Origin: Coprobacillus sp. CAG:605 | Lineage (GTDB): Bacteria; Bacillota_I; Bacilli_A; RF39; UBA660 | Direction: 5' to 3' | Length of the DNA stretch: 25,263 nt | NCBI GenBank assembly: GCA_000433255.1 | Contig: HF998209.1 | Location: 1 to 25,263, forward strand | Part shown: piece by piece, positions 16,758 through 23,764 of the stretch | Layout of the letters: every line of letters starts with the position of its first letter | How positions within the stretch are numbered: position 1 is the first letter of the stretch | Program-made: the position numbers and the translations under genes | Notes under the pieces: generated by a model | Told to the model about the DNA's origin: nothing | Seen by the model: only the letters and a program-made list of their open reading frames with translations | The model's database searches: none

Positions 16758-16809
16758 GTACAGACCATTTACTTCTATTTTGATATTATAAATCGGTCTG
16801 TACTTTTTT
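16758..16809 (+). terminator. Probable terminator with a long loop
   Basis: GTACAGACC at 16758-16766 pairs perfectly with GGTCTGTAC at 16795-16803 across a 28-base AT-rich loop, directly followed by TTTTTT. It lies about 200 bases after the last gene of the ATPase operon, so the operon would have a long 3' tail. Confidence 0.65.
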
Positions 16810-16814
16810 GAATC

Positions 16815-16849
16815 AAAATGAGTATTCACTTAACATGGACACTCATTTT
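16815..16849 (+). repeat. Second perfect inverted repeat, possible bidirectional terminator
   Basis: AAAATGAGT at 16815-16823 pairs with ACTCATTTT at 16841-16849 around a 17-base loop. T-rich sequence follows on the + strand, and A-rich sequence on the left arm would give Ts on the other strand. Its job is unclear, since the first hairpin already ends in a T run. Confidence 0.5.
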
Positions 16850-16907
16850 ATGTTTTTCTACAACTTTTGGGCCGAAACTTAAAATTAAGAATATTTTAGT
16901 GGTTGCC

Positions 16908-16925
16908 ATAAAATCTATTAAAATA
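16908..16925 (+). promoter_or_regulatory. Shared upstream box, copy 2
   Basis: Identical 18-base ATAAAATCTATTAAAATA, again ending 36 bases before the start codon. Similarity with copy 1 continues through TATG(C/T)TA(T/C)CATGTAT(G/A)TGGTGAT into the coding region, so the duplication included the control region. Confidence 0.45.
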
Positions 16926-16961
16926 AATGAAACTATGCTATCATGTATGTGGTGATTATTT

Positions 16962-17951
16962 ATGAGTAACTTTACTTTCTTAACTCAAGAACAAATCTTT
17001 GGTGATAACAAATTAGAAATTTTGAAAAAATATGGTACAAAATGTGCTATAACTGATTTTTCTATTTTATTGGGTGGTTATGCATCGCCCAATTTTTATG
17101 CTTGTGAAGGCAAAAATAGGAAAAATAGAACTGGTCTTTGGTGGACAAAATCATATCATGATGAATATGACACCTGTATCATTAAACAAAATGGTACTAA
17201 AGATGGGGGACATGCTATTGACCGCCGTAATGGGGCTCGTCCAGCTTTACCTTACTCTCAAATAAAATCAATTTGTATGAACGAAGTGATAAATGCCAAA
17301 GAAATTAAGGAAGTTGAATATGGCGAATATCCTCAAACTATTGTTAATAAAAAATATTCTTATGAATTAGAAAAGGCATATAACAATGGAAGTTTAAGAA
17401 CTACGGGTAAAAGTTATACAACGGATTCAGTCAGCTTCTTAGATATTGATAATAGTTTTTTTCCTAGAACTCATATTGAATATGAATATGATGGAAATAA
17501 ATATATTCGTTTTGTTGGCGATAGAAACGGCCGTGGATCTTTTCTGTCTGATGGTAGAGAGATTGAAATAGGAAATATATATTGGGTACATGTTGAGCCA
17601 ATAATCTGGCTAGTAGATGAAAAAGCAGATATAGCCCTTTCAAAGAAGCTTATCTTTTCTGGAGTACAATTTATTAATCGAAGATGGTTCAGAGGTGATT
17701 TCGCGGAAACACATATAAAACAATTTATGGATAATTATTTTTCAAAAGAAATAGTAAATAATAGATTATATTCTCAAAATATATCAGTAGAGCAACTTGA
17801 TAATTTAGAAGAGCCAAAGCCAATGCAAAATCCTTATGATTCCAATTTTAATAAGTTATTAGAAGAAGATATGTCTCATACAGCCGACGGTAAATCAGAT
17901 AAAGTAAAGCGATTAATTTTGATACCAAAGAAAAGTCAAAAAAAATTTTAA
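16962..17951 (+). pseudogene. Truncated paralogue of the sensor-ATPase gene, sensor domain intact
   Basis: A 329-residue open frame whose first 290 residues closely match residues 1-310 of the protein at 12724: ITDFSILLGGY, GLWWTKS at 58-64, GARPAL at 91-96, EYGEYPQT, VEPIIWLVDEKADIALSKK, and KQFMDNYFSKEIV. It then keeps NPYDSNFNKLLEED, jumps over about 14 residues including the first half of the P-loop, resumes at DGKSDKVKRL (309-318), and ends after 11 unrelated residues. In a shifted frame just after this point, KILNYRNV recalls the parent's EIIYMRNA, which suggests a frameshift in a decaying ATPase part. The whole AAA+ module is gone. It may be a relic or a working free-standing sensor; the sensor frame has no internal stop. 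GGTGAT precedes the start. Confidence 0.7.
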
Positions 17952-18036
17952 ATTATAGAAATGTTATTTTTTTCTATCTTCGATTGTAAATAATAACTGA
18001 AAGTAACGAATAAAAGCAAATGGTCATAAAAAGCCA

Positions 18037-18066
18037 TTGACAAACCAAAGAACTATTTGGTAAAAT
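18037..18066 (+). promoter_or_regulatory. Strong promoter for the rplU operon
   Basis: A perfect TTGACA at 18037-18042, an 18-base spacer, and TAAAAT at 18061-18066. It is the best -35 element in the window, as expected for ribosomal protein genes. Confidence 0.85.
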
Positions 18067-18072
18067 AACAAT

Positions 18073-18161
18073 GTTTTAAGAGCTTTCTTAAAACCGCACT
18101 AAAAAGGTAAAAAGAGCAAATGCCACCTTAAAGGCGTGTCTTATTATTAAGGAGGGAAATT
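18073..18161 (+). ncRNA. Probable ribosomal protein L21 leader
   Basis: About 90 transcribed, non-coding bases between the promoter and rplU. The leader starts with an eight-base perfect hairpin (GTTTTAAG/CTTAAAAC, 18073-18094). A conserved-looking segment with AAGGT...ACCTT pairing and TGCC...GGCG (about 18111-18139) follows, then AGGAGGG before the start. Position and features fit the L21 leader of Bacillota, by which L21 is thought to control its own operon. I identify it mainly by context. Confidence 0.6.
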
Positions 18162-18464
18162 ATGAAAGCTATATTTGTAACAGGCGGAAAACAATACTAT
18201 GTTTCTGAAGGTGAAACTATTTTTGTTGAAAAACTTGATACTGAAGTAGGTAAAGACGTAACTTTTGATGAAGTATTAATGGTTAATGACGTTGTTGGAA
18301 ATCCTACTGTAAAAGGTGCAACTGTAGTTGCTACTGTTGAAAAACAAGGTAAACAAAAAAAGATTACTGTATTTAAATACAAACCTAAAAAGAAATATCG
18401 TAAAAAACAAGGACATAGACAACCTTATACTAAGTTAACAATTAAGTCTATTAATGTTAAATAA
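18162..18464 (+). CDS. rplU: 50S ribosomal protein L21
   Basis: A 100-residue protein of typical L21 length and pattern: FVTGGKQYYVSEGE near the N-terminus, VLMVND, and the basic YKPKKKYRKKQGHRQPYTKLTI at the C-terminus that contacts 23S rRNA. AAGGAGGG is a near-perfect ribosome-binding site. First gene of rplU-prp-rpmA, with prp two bases after its stop. Confidence 0.97.
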   Translation: MKAIFVTGGKQYYVSEGETIFVEKLDTEVGKDVTFDEVLMVNDVVGNPTVKGATVVATVEKQGKQKKITVFKYKPKKKYRKKQGHRQPYTKLTIKSINVK

Positions 18465-18466
18465 TT

Positions 18467-18778
18467 ATGATAAGAGTTCATGTTTTGTATCATAATGATG
18501 TTATAGAAAGTATTAGTATTAATGGTCATGCTAATTATGATTATGCGGGTAAAGACATTGTCTGTGCTGCTGTATCTACCATGGCAACTACTACTATAAA
18601 TAATATCTTGACTTTAGATAATAAAGCCATTACATATGATACTAATGAAGGTAACTTAAGTATTACCGTGAATAGTGATAATGAAGTAGCAGATAAACTT
18701 TTAAATAATATGTTAAATATGTTAAAAGAACTTGAACTTGATTATCCTAAAAATATTAAAATAGGAGGATTAAAATGA
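18467..18778 (+). CDS. prp: Ribosomal-processing cysteine protease Prp
   Basis: A 103-residue protein of the Prp (YsxB) family, which trims the N-terminal extension of L27 in Bacillota. The catalytic pair is visible as H21 in INGHANYDYAGKDIVCAAVS and C33, at the spacing known from Staphylococcus Prp. It lies between rplU and rpmA as usual and overlaps rpmA by ATGA. Its substrate in the next gene carries the matching cleavage motif, which supports both calls. Confidence 0.95.
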   Translation: MIRVHVLYHNDVIESISINGHANYDYAGKDIVCAAVSTMATTTINNILTLDNKAITYDTNEGNLSITVNSDNEVADKLLNNMLNMLKELELDYPKNIKIGGLK

Positions 18779-19062
18779 AATTTTTAAAATTAAATATCCA
18801 ATTATTTGCTCACGTTAAGGCTCAAGGTTCAACTCAAAACGGTAGGGATTCTGCTGGTCGTAGATTAGGTGCTAAGGCTGCCGATGGACAAACTGTTTCT
18901 GCAGGATCAATTCTATATCGTCAAAGAGGAACTAAGATTTATCCAGGAGTAAATGTTGGAATGGGTAAAGACCATACTTTATTTGCTAAAGTATCAGGTA
19001 CTGTTAAATTTGAACGTTTAGGAAAAGACAAGAAAAAAGTTAGTGTATACGAAGTTAAGTAG
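18775..19062 (+). CDS. rpmA: 50S ribosomal protein L27 with Prp-cleaved N-terminus
   Basis: A 95-residue L27, with AHVKAQGSTQNGRDSAGRRLGAK as the mature N-terminal region that reaches the peptidyl transferase centre. Before it is the leader MKFLKLNIQLF, which fits the Bacillota pattern of cleavage between F11 and A12 by Prp. GGAGG lies before the start inside prp. The end of the gene forms the left arm of the operon's terminator. Confidence 0.97.
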   Translation: MKFLKLNIQLFAHVKAQGSTQNGRDSAGRRLGAKAADGQTVSAGSILYRQRGTKIYPGVNVGMGKDHTLFAKVSGTVKFERLGKDKKKVSVYEVK

Positions 19063-19075
19063 TATACACTTTTTT
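19042..19075 (+). terminator. Rho-independent terminator after rpmA
   Basis: AGTGTATAC at 19042-19050, inside the last codons of rpmA, pairs perfectly with GTATACACT at 19062-19070 and is followed by a T run. Confidence 0.85.
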
Positions 19076-19233
19076 CTTTGTATCTTTTATACAATAAAAA
19101 TTTCATCTAAGTTTGTATTTTCAAAAATTTTGTTTATATTTTATTTACGTAGTATAAAACAATACCGCATAAACATAAATTAACGTCAACCAAATTAACT
19201 TTAGATAAATAATATACATAAATAAAATTAGTA

Positions 19234-19242
19234 TGATATAAT
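19234..19242 (+). promoter_or_regulatory. Extended -10 promoter for the 19267 gene
   Basis: TGA-TATAAT, 24 bases before the start codon. The -35 region is AT-rich without a good match. The 160 bases before it hold nothing else I can name. Confidence 0.5.
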
Positions 19243-19266
19243 CTTTATATAAGGAACAGGTGAAAA

Positions 19267-19665
19267 ATGAATATTGATTATTTAAGTATTGAAAACTACT
19301 TACAAAAAAATGGCGTAGTTGGGGGACCGATATATGCCGATTTAAGACAAGCTGGACTAAGCGACTTATTCGTTAAACCATTTTTAGACCGCTTCTGTAT
19401 TACAAAAAACTACCAAGATTTAATAAAAATATTTAACAATAAAATAAACGATAGATTTATTCAAGAAGTCCTAAAAAGAGATTACCCTAACTATTTAATA
19501 AGTCTAGTTCATGGAGATTTAGAATTCTTCTATGACAGTGCAAGAATAACCGATCAAAAATTATTTCAAGGCGATATCAAAACTTTAAATACCGCAACTC
19601 AATATGTTTTAAAAAGCCATTTAATAGATATGAAAGACATGTCTACAATGCAAGTTTCAAGATAG
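19267..19665 (+). CDS. Hypothetical protein, 132 residues
   Basis: Not recognised. It is a soluble-looking protein without signal peptide, membrane segment or cysteine-rich motif. It reads as mixed helix and strand: IENYLQKNGVVGGPIYADLRQAGLSDLFVKPFLDRFC in the first third, a central NDRFIQEVLKRDYPNYLISLVHGDLEFFYD, and a short C-terminus. The coding status is good: it has its own extended -10 promoter, an AAGGAACAGGTG ribosome-binding region, and a terminator whose stem covers its stop codon. It stands alone between rpmA and miaB. I offer no function. Confidence 0.75.
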   Translation: MNIDYLSIENYLQKNGVVGGPIYADLRQAGLSDLFVKPFLDRFCITKNYQDLIKIFNNKINDRFIQEVLKRDYPNYLISLVHGDLEFFYDSARITDQKLFQGDIKTLNTATQYVLKSHLIDMKDMSTMQVSR

Positions 19666-19684
19666 AACAAAATCTATCTTTTTT
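19659..19684 (+). terminator. Rho-independent terminator after the hypothetical gene
   Basis: AAGATAGA at 19659-19666 pairs with TCTATCTT at 19673-19680 around a six-base loop, then TTTT. The left arm overlaps the stop codon. Confidence 0.85.
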
Positions 19685-19685
19685 C

Positions 19686-19714
19686 TTTACAAAGTGATAA
19701 TAAATATGTAAAAT
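19686..19714 (+). promoter_or_regulatory. Sigma-A-type promoter for miaB
   Basis: TTTACA at 19686-19691, a 17-base spacer, and TAAAAT at 19709-19714, right after the previous terminator. Confidence 0.7.
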
Positions 19715-19736
19715 ATTAAAAGAAATGAGTGATACT

Positions 19737-21140
19737 ATGAATTTACCAAACTTAAATGATGCTAAAAAAAGAACTAAAGAAACAATAGAAACAATCTATT
19801 TAGCTAATGAAGAAAACAATAACTTATACCAAGGTAAAAAATATTTCTTAAGAACCTATGGTTGCCAAATGAATGTCCATGATTCCGAAGAAATTAAATA
19901 TATCTTAGAAAACCTAGGTTATACTGAAACCGACGAATTAGAAAGTAGTGATATTGTCGTTTTAAATACCTGTGCTATTAGAGAAAATGCCCATGATAAA
20001 GTCTTCGGCTACTTAGGAAGATGTAAACACCTAAAGAACACTAAGAAAGATTTAATTGTATGTATCGGTGGTTGTATGGCTCAAGAAGAAGTAGTCGTAA
20101 ACGAAATTAGAACTAAACACCCATATGTTGATATAATATTCGGAACCCATAATATCTATGAACTAGCAAGCATGATTAAAGAACATCAAAATAGTCAAAA
20201 CATCAAAGTATATTCTGAAGAAGGAAAAATAATCGAAAACGTTAAATATAAAAGAGATTCTAAAATTAATGCTTGGGTAAATATTATGTATGGCTGTGAT
20301 AAATTCTGTACTTATTGCATCGTTCCTTATACTAGAGGACGTCAAAGAAGTAGAGCCTCTAAAAGTATAATCGAAGAAGTAGAAAAACTAGTCAAAGAAG
20401 GCTACCAAGAAGTAACTTTACTAGGTCAAAACGTCAATGCCTATGGTAAAGACTTAGAAAACGAAGTAAGCTTTGCTAAACTACTAGAAATGGTTAGCGA
20501 TACTAAAATACTTCGTGTTAGATTTGTAACATCCCATCCTTGGGACTTCACTGACGAAATGATAGACATAATAGCTAAAAGAGACAACATCATGCCTTAC
20601 ATCCACTTACCATTACAATCCGGTTCTTCAAGAATACTAAAACTAATGGGTAGACGCTACACTAAAGAAGAATATCTAACTTTATTTGATAAAATGAAAG
20701 AAAGAATACCTAATGTTGCTATTTCAACAGATATAATAGTTGGCTTCCCTGGTGAAACCGAAACCGACTTTAAAGAAACCTTAGAAGTAGTTAACCATTG
20801 TAAATATGATGGTGCCTATACATTTATTTTCTCCCCACGAGTAGGAACACCTGCTGCTAAAATGGAAGATAACACCCCATTAAAAGAAAAAGAACAAAGA
20901 CTCCATGAATTAAACCAACTAGTAAATAAATACTCTTTAGAAAATAATGAAAAACTATTAAACAAAGTAGTACCTGTCTTAATCCAGGGCATAAGCGAAA
21001 AAGATAATACTAAATTATGTGGTTACACTGACACCATGAAACTAGTTAACGTTGAAGGAACTAAAGATTTAATTGGTAAAATAGTTAATGTTAAAATAAC
21101 TGAAGCTAAAAGTTTTAGTTTAGATGGTATTGCTATCTAA
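19737..21140 (+). CDS. miaB: tRNA-2-methylthio-N6-dimethylallyladenosine synthase MiaB
   Basis: Radical-SAM methylthiotransferase that converts i6A37 to ms2i6A37 in tRNAs reading UNN codons. The N-terminal UPF0004 domain has the three cluster-binding cysteines C43 (YGCQMN), C79 (NTCAIR) and C113 (GGCMAQ). The radical-SAM motif is C187-x3-C191-x2-C194 (GCDKFCTYC). A TRAM domain ends the protein. YGCQMNVHDSE and the full length point to MiaB rather than MtaB or RimO. I prefer ATG 19737, with GAGTGAT three bases upstream like the GGTGAT sites of this genome; an ATG at 19725 would add four residues but lacks a good site. It has its own promoter and terminator. Confidence 0.95.
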   Translation: MNLPNLNDAKKRTKETIETIYLANEENNNLYQGKKYFLRTYGCQMNVHDSEEIKYILENLGYTETDELESSDIVVLNTCAIRENAHDKVFGYLGRCKHLKNTKKDLIVCIGGCMAQEEVVVNEIRTKHPYVDIIFGTHNIYELASMIKEHQNSQNIKVYSEEGKIIENVKYKRDSKINAWVNIMYGCDKFCTYCIVPYTRGRQRSRASKSIIEEVEKLVKEGYQEVTLLGQNVNAYGKDLENEVSFAKLLEMVSDTKILRVRFVTSHPWDFTDEMIDIIAKRDNIMPYIHLPLQSGSSRILKLMGRRYTKEEYLTLFDKMKERIPNVAISTDIIVGFPGETETDFKETLEVVNHCKYDGAYTFIFSPRVGTPAAKMEDNTPLKEKEQRLHELNQLVNKYSLENNEKLLNKVVPVLIQGISEKDNTKLCGYTDTMKLVNVEGTKDLIGKIVNVKITEAKSFSLDGIAI

Positions 21141-21147
21141 ACTTTTT
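21117..21147 (+). terminator. Rho-independent terminator after miaB
   Basis: AGTTTAGAT at 21117-21125 pairs perfectly with ATCTAAACT at 21135-21143, followed by five T. The hairpin spans the last codons and stop of miaB. Confidence 0.85.
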
Positions 21148-21171
21148 CTTTATCTAACCTTAAAAATATAC

Positions 21172-21177
21172 TATAAT
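21172..21177 (+). promoter_or_regulatory. Probable -10 element for the prepilin genes
   Basis: A consensus TATAAT 24 bases before the first prepilin start, after the miaB terminator. No strong -35 is seen. Confidence 0.4.
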
Positions 21178-21201
21178 TAATATAGTAAAGGTAAGGGTAA
21201 T

Positions 21202-23193
21202 ATGAATAAAAAAGGTTTTACATTAGTTGAATTATTAGCGGTCTTAGTTATTATGGGTATCATTATGACTATTGCTGTACCAAGTGTCTTTAAAATATCT
21301 TCTAATATGAAAGTAAGATATTTTTGTGAGAAGGTTAGTGATATCGAAAAAGCTGCCTTACAATACGCCCAAGATAACTATGGTGACCAAGTCCAAGAAG
21401 GCGAAGAAGAAACAATTTTAAAAGATAATTTGCCACTTTATAAATTAATCGATGGTAGTTATCTAAATAAAGATAATGAATCATGTGATATAACGAAATT
21501 TGATAGTACTTCAGATTGTATAAAAGATCCTCGTGATAACAGAAGCATGGATCGTGATAAATTCCAAGTATATACTAAAAATAAAAGAATATATGTAAGA
21601 TATTTATATAATCCAGATGATGCGAATAATAGAGTATGCGGTAATGATACCATCTATAACTTAAATAAATATAATCCCGATGGTTCCCCAATTACTGGTG
21701 ATATAAAATTTGACGTTAATGCCCTAGTAGATGGTGCCTATGAATATTCTAACTTGCCATTTACTTTCGATTTATATTTTGATGATGAATTAGTAGCGAG
21801 TGCTCAAACTGACTACGGTAGAGAAAACATTCCTTACGGAACTAAATATCGTATTACTAATATTAAAGGAAGAAATCGTACCGGTACTAAGTATGAATGT
21901 GATGGAAAAGCATCTCCTAATGGTAATCCCCTTCGAGGTTTTGTGACTTCATCAACTAGTATTTATGTTGTTTGTAAGAGTGCTGGAGCTGCTACAGAAA
22001 CTCCTGATAATGGTAATACTGGTGGAACAGGTGGCTCAACATCTGGTGGGACAACAACAAACCCAGATACTGGTGGTTCTTCAGGTTCTGACTCTGGTAA
22101 CACTGGCTCTGGATCTAATACTGGATCTGGTTCTGGTAACACTGGTTCGGGATCATCTTCTGGATCCGGCTCAGGTTCAACAACAACCCCTGGTTCTGGA
22201 ACAACCACAACACCATCAAGTCCAGCCAATACTTTAATCGATAAAATAAACGCTGCTTATACTAAAGATTCCAGTGACTTTGCCACCGACGATCCTGATG
22301 GTAACCTAAGATATGTCGGAGCTAGTCCAAATAATTATGTCTTCTTCAACTGCAGCAACTATTCTAATCAAACTGCTGCCAACTGTGAAAAATGGCGTAT
22401 AATAGGCATATTTAAAAATATAACAAAATTCGATGGCACCAAAGAAGACTTAGTCAAAATAATAAGAGATGATACCATCGGTGGTTATTCTTACGACTCA
22501 TCAGAAAGTAATCAAAATAATGGCTTAGGATATAACGACTGGTCTAGTGCTGATTTAATGAAACTATTAAACAAAGGGTATTCATCATTAAGTACTAATA
22601 ATTCTTTATACTACAATGCTTCTAAAGGTAATTGCTATAATAATGCTAACAATGCCACCACCAGCTGTGATTTTACAACCACTGGCTTAAAAAATGCTGC
22701 TACAAGAAATGCTTTTGAAACAGTAATGTGGAATATTGGCGGTATGCCATACAATATTGCTAATAAAGCTACCGCTAAGAACTGGTATCTATATGAAAGA
22801 GCAGACTCATCTTATAGTGGTAACCAAACTATTTGGAAAGGCCAAATTGCCCTTATGTACCCAAGTGATTTCGGCTATTCAACTAAAGGAAGCTCAACCA
22901 TTTTAAGAAGTGTCTGCCTAGAAAATGAATATGCATGGAGTAGCGATAACTATAAAGATTGTCGTTTAAATAGTTACTTATTTAAAAGTCGTTATAATCA
23001 GTCATCTTTAGGAATTTCATCTTCTTGGAATAGTTATTTCTATGGTATTGGTTATGGTGGCGCCGTAGGACTAGGTATGGCTAAAAATGCCGATAGCGTA
23101 AGACCAACTGGCTACTTAAGATCGGATATTAAAGTTAATACAACTACTGGAGATGGTTCAAGTATCAATCCATATCGCTTAAATTTAAGTTAG
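21202..23193 (+). CDS. Large prepilin with C-terminal DUF6273-like display domain
   Basis: A 663-residue protein with a class III (type IV/pseudopilin) signal: MNKKG cut before F6, E10 at the +5 position, then a hydrophobic helix to about residue 29. Residues 30-150 are a pilin-like domain shared with the next gene (YFCEKVSDIEKAA, CIKDPRD, RIYVRYLYN). A beta-rich stretch follows (about 155-262), then a Gly/Ser/Thr linker of about 75 residues. The C-terminal region (about 340-663) carries EKWRIIGIF, ALMYPSDFGYS, YAWSSDNYKDCRLNSYLF and a final VRPTGYL, a pattern I associate with DUF6273-like surface domains in gut Bacillota. It probably sits at a fibre tip as an adhesin (inference). AAGGTAAGGG lies upstream. 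No prepilin peptidase or assembly ATPase is adjacent. Confidence 0.8.
   Translation: MNKKGFTLVELLAVLVIMGIIMTIAVPSVFKISSNMKVRYFCEKVSDIEKAALQYAQDNYGDQVQEGEEETILKDNLPLYKLIDGSYLNKDNESCDITKFDSTSDCIKDPRDNRSMDRDKFQVYTKNKRIYVRYLYNPDDANNRVCGNDTIYNLNKYNPDGSPITGDIKFDVNALVDGAYEYSNLPFTFDLYFDDELVASAQTDYGRENIPYGTKYRITNIKGRNRTGTKYECDGKASPNGNPLRGFVTSSTSIYVVCKSAGAATETPDNGNTGGTGGSTSGGTTTNPDTGGSSGSDSGNTGSGSNTGSGSGNTGSGSSSGSGSGSTTTPGSGTTTTPSSPANTLIDKINAAYTKDSSDFATDDPDGNLRYVGASPNNYVFFNCSNYSNQTAANCEKWRIIGIFKNITKFDGTKEDLVKIIRDDTIGGYSYDSSESNQNNGLGYNDWSSADLMKLLNKGYSSLSTNNSLYYNASKGNCYNNANNATTSCDFTTTGLKNAATRNAFETVMWNIGGMPYNIANKATAKNWYLYERADSSYSGNQTIWKGQIALMYPSDFGYSTKGSSTILRSVCLENEYAWSSDNYKDCRLNSYLFKSRYNQSSLGISSSWNSYFYGIGYGGAVGLGMAKNADSVRPTGYLRSDIKVNTTTGDGSSINPYRLNLS
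21995..22225 (+). repeat. Gly/Ser/Thr low-complexity linker
   Basis: Repeated GGTTCT-, GGATCT- and ACTGG-like units encode a GS/GT/GN-rich tether between the pilin part and the display domain. Such tracts tend to vary in length by slippage. They also create long false open frames in other phases. Confidence 0.7.
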
Positions 23194-23206
23194 AAAGGAA
23201 TAAAAA

Positions 23207-23662
23207 ATGAATAAAAAAGGATTTACATTAGTTGAATTAATGGCTGTAATAGTAATACTAGGTGTTTTAATGGGAGTTGCCGTACCTAATGCTTTAGGTA
23301 TCTATAAAAATATGAAAATAAAATACTTTTGTGAAAAGGTCAGTACCATTGAACAAGCCGCAACACTATATGGTCAAGATAAATATGGTGAAGAAGTAAC
23401 AACTAACTCTAATGAAATATCTTTAGCTAAAGTATCAGTCTTAGATTTAGTCAAAGCGGGTTATGTTAAGAAAGATGATGATAACTGCCAAACATCATCT
23501 AGTACTTCTAACTGTGTTAAAGACCCTAGAGATGATTCTTCTCTAGATCGTACAAAAGTAGAAATCTATACTAAGAGTAGAAGAATCTATGCTAGATATA
23601 TTTATACCAATACCGACGCTACTGATAAAGTATGTGGTGATAAAGTCTATAAAACTAGCTAA
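23207..23662 (+). CDS. Prepilin (type IV pilin-like)
   Basis: A 151-residue prepilin with the same processing site as its neighbour (MNKKG|FTLVE, E10 at +5) and a hydrophobic helix to about residue 28. The rest matches residues 30-150 of the upstream protein: KYFCEKVSTIEQAATLYGQDKYGEEV, then CVKDPRDDSSLDRTKVEIYTKSRRIYARYIYT, and a final VCGDKVY. Four cysteines (YFC, DNC, NCV, VCG) are in conserved positions and could form disulfides. AAAGGA precedes the start, 13 bases after the previous stop, so the two are co-transcribed. It may be the main fibre subunit, with the large protein as the minor tip subunit (inference). Confidence 0.85.
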   Translation: MNKKGFTLVELMAVIVILGVLMGVAVPNALGIYKNMKIKYFCEKVSTIEQAATLYGQDKYGEEVTTNSNEISLAKVSVLDLVKAGYVKKDDDNCQTSSSTSNCVKDPRDDSSLDRTKVEIYTKSRRIYARYIYTNTDATDKVCGDKVYKTS

Positions 23663-23706
23663 ATCTATAGTATAATATCTACTTAATAAATAATGTTTAT
23701 ATAAAT

Positions 23707-23735
23707 TTGCTAAATAAATCAAAATATGATAAAAT
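23707..23735 (+). promoter_or_regulatory. Sigma-A-type promoter for der
   Basis: TTGCTA at 23707-23712, a 17-base spacer ending in TGA, and TAAAAT at 23730-23735. A separate TATAAT at 23671-23676 lacks a -35. Confidence 0.65.
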
Positions 23736-23764
23736 AAAAAAACTTGAAAAAGAGGGTGAAAAAC

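Larger units (their letters stand above)
16563..16961 (+). other. 399-base non-coding gap with two strong hairpins
   Basis: No plausible coding frame is seen on either strand. 16563-16757 is very AT-rich, with only a small TAGCAA/TTGCTA hairpin (16644-16659). Two nine-base perfect stems follow (16758-16809 and 16815-16849), then the upstream box and ribosome-binding site of the truncated paralogue. No terminal inverted repeats or transposase remains were found. Confidence 0.6.

Noticed and set aside
16563..16961. Insertion sequence, attachment site or CRISPR array in the gap
   Set aside because: No transposase remains, terminal repeats, target duplication or regularly spaced repeats were seen; only two independent hairpins.
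12724..17951. Use of the Mycoplasma code (TGA as Trp) in an acquired block
   Set aside because: All visible Trp codons are TGG, and TGA is the stop of the ATPase gene at 14716-14718.
17954..17976. Terminator after the truncated paralogue
   Set aside because: ATAGAAA and TTTCTAT can pair around a T-rich loop, but no T run follows the right arm.
21963..22237. Long open frames on both strands over the prepilin linker
   Set aside because: They are by-products of the repetitive Gly/Ser/Thr codons, consisting of Pro/Glu or Leu/Val runs with no ribosome-binding sites.
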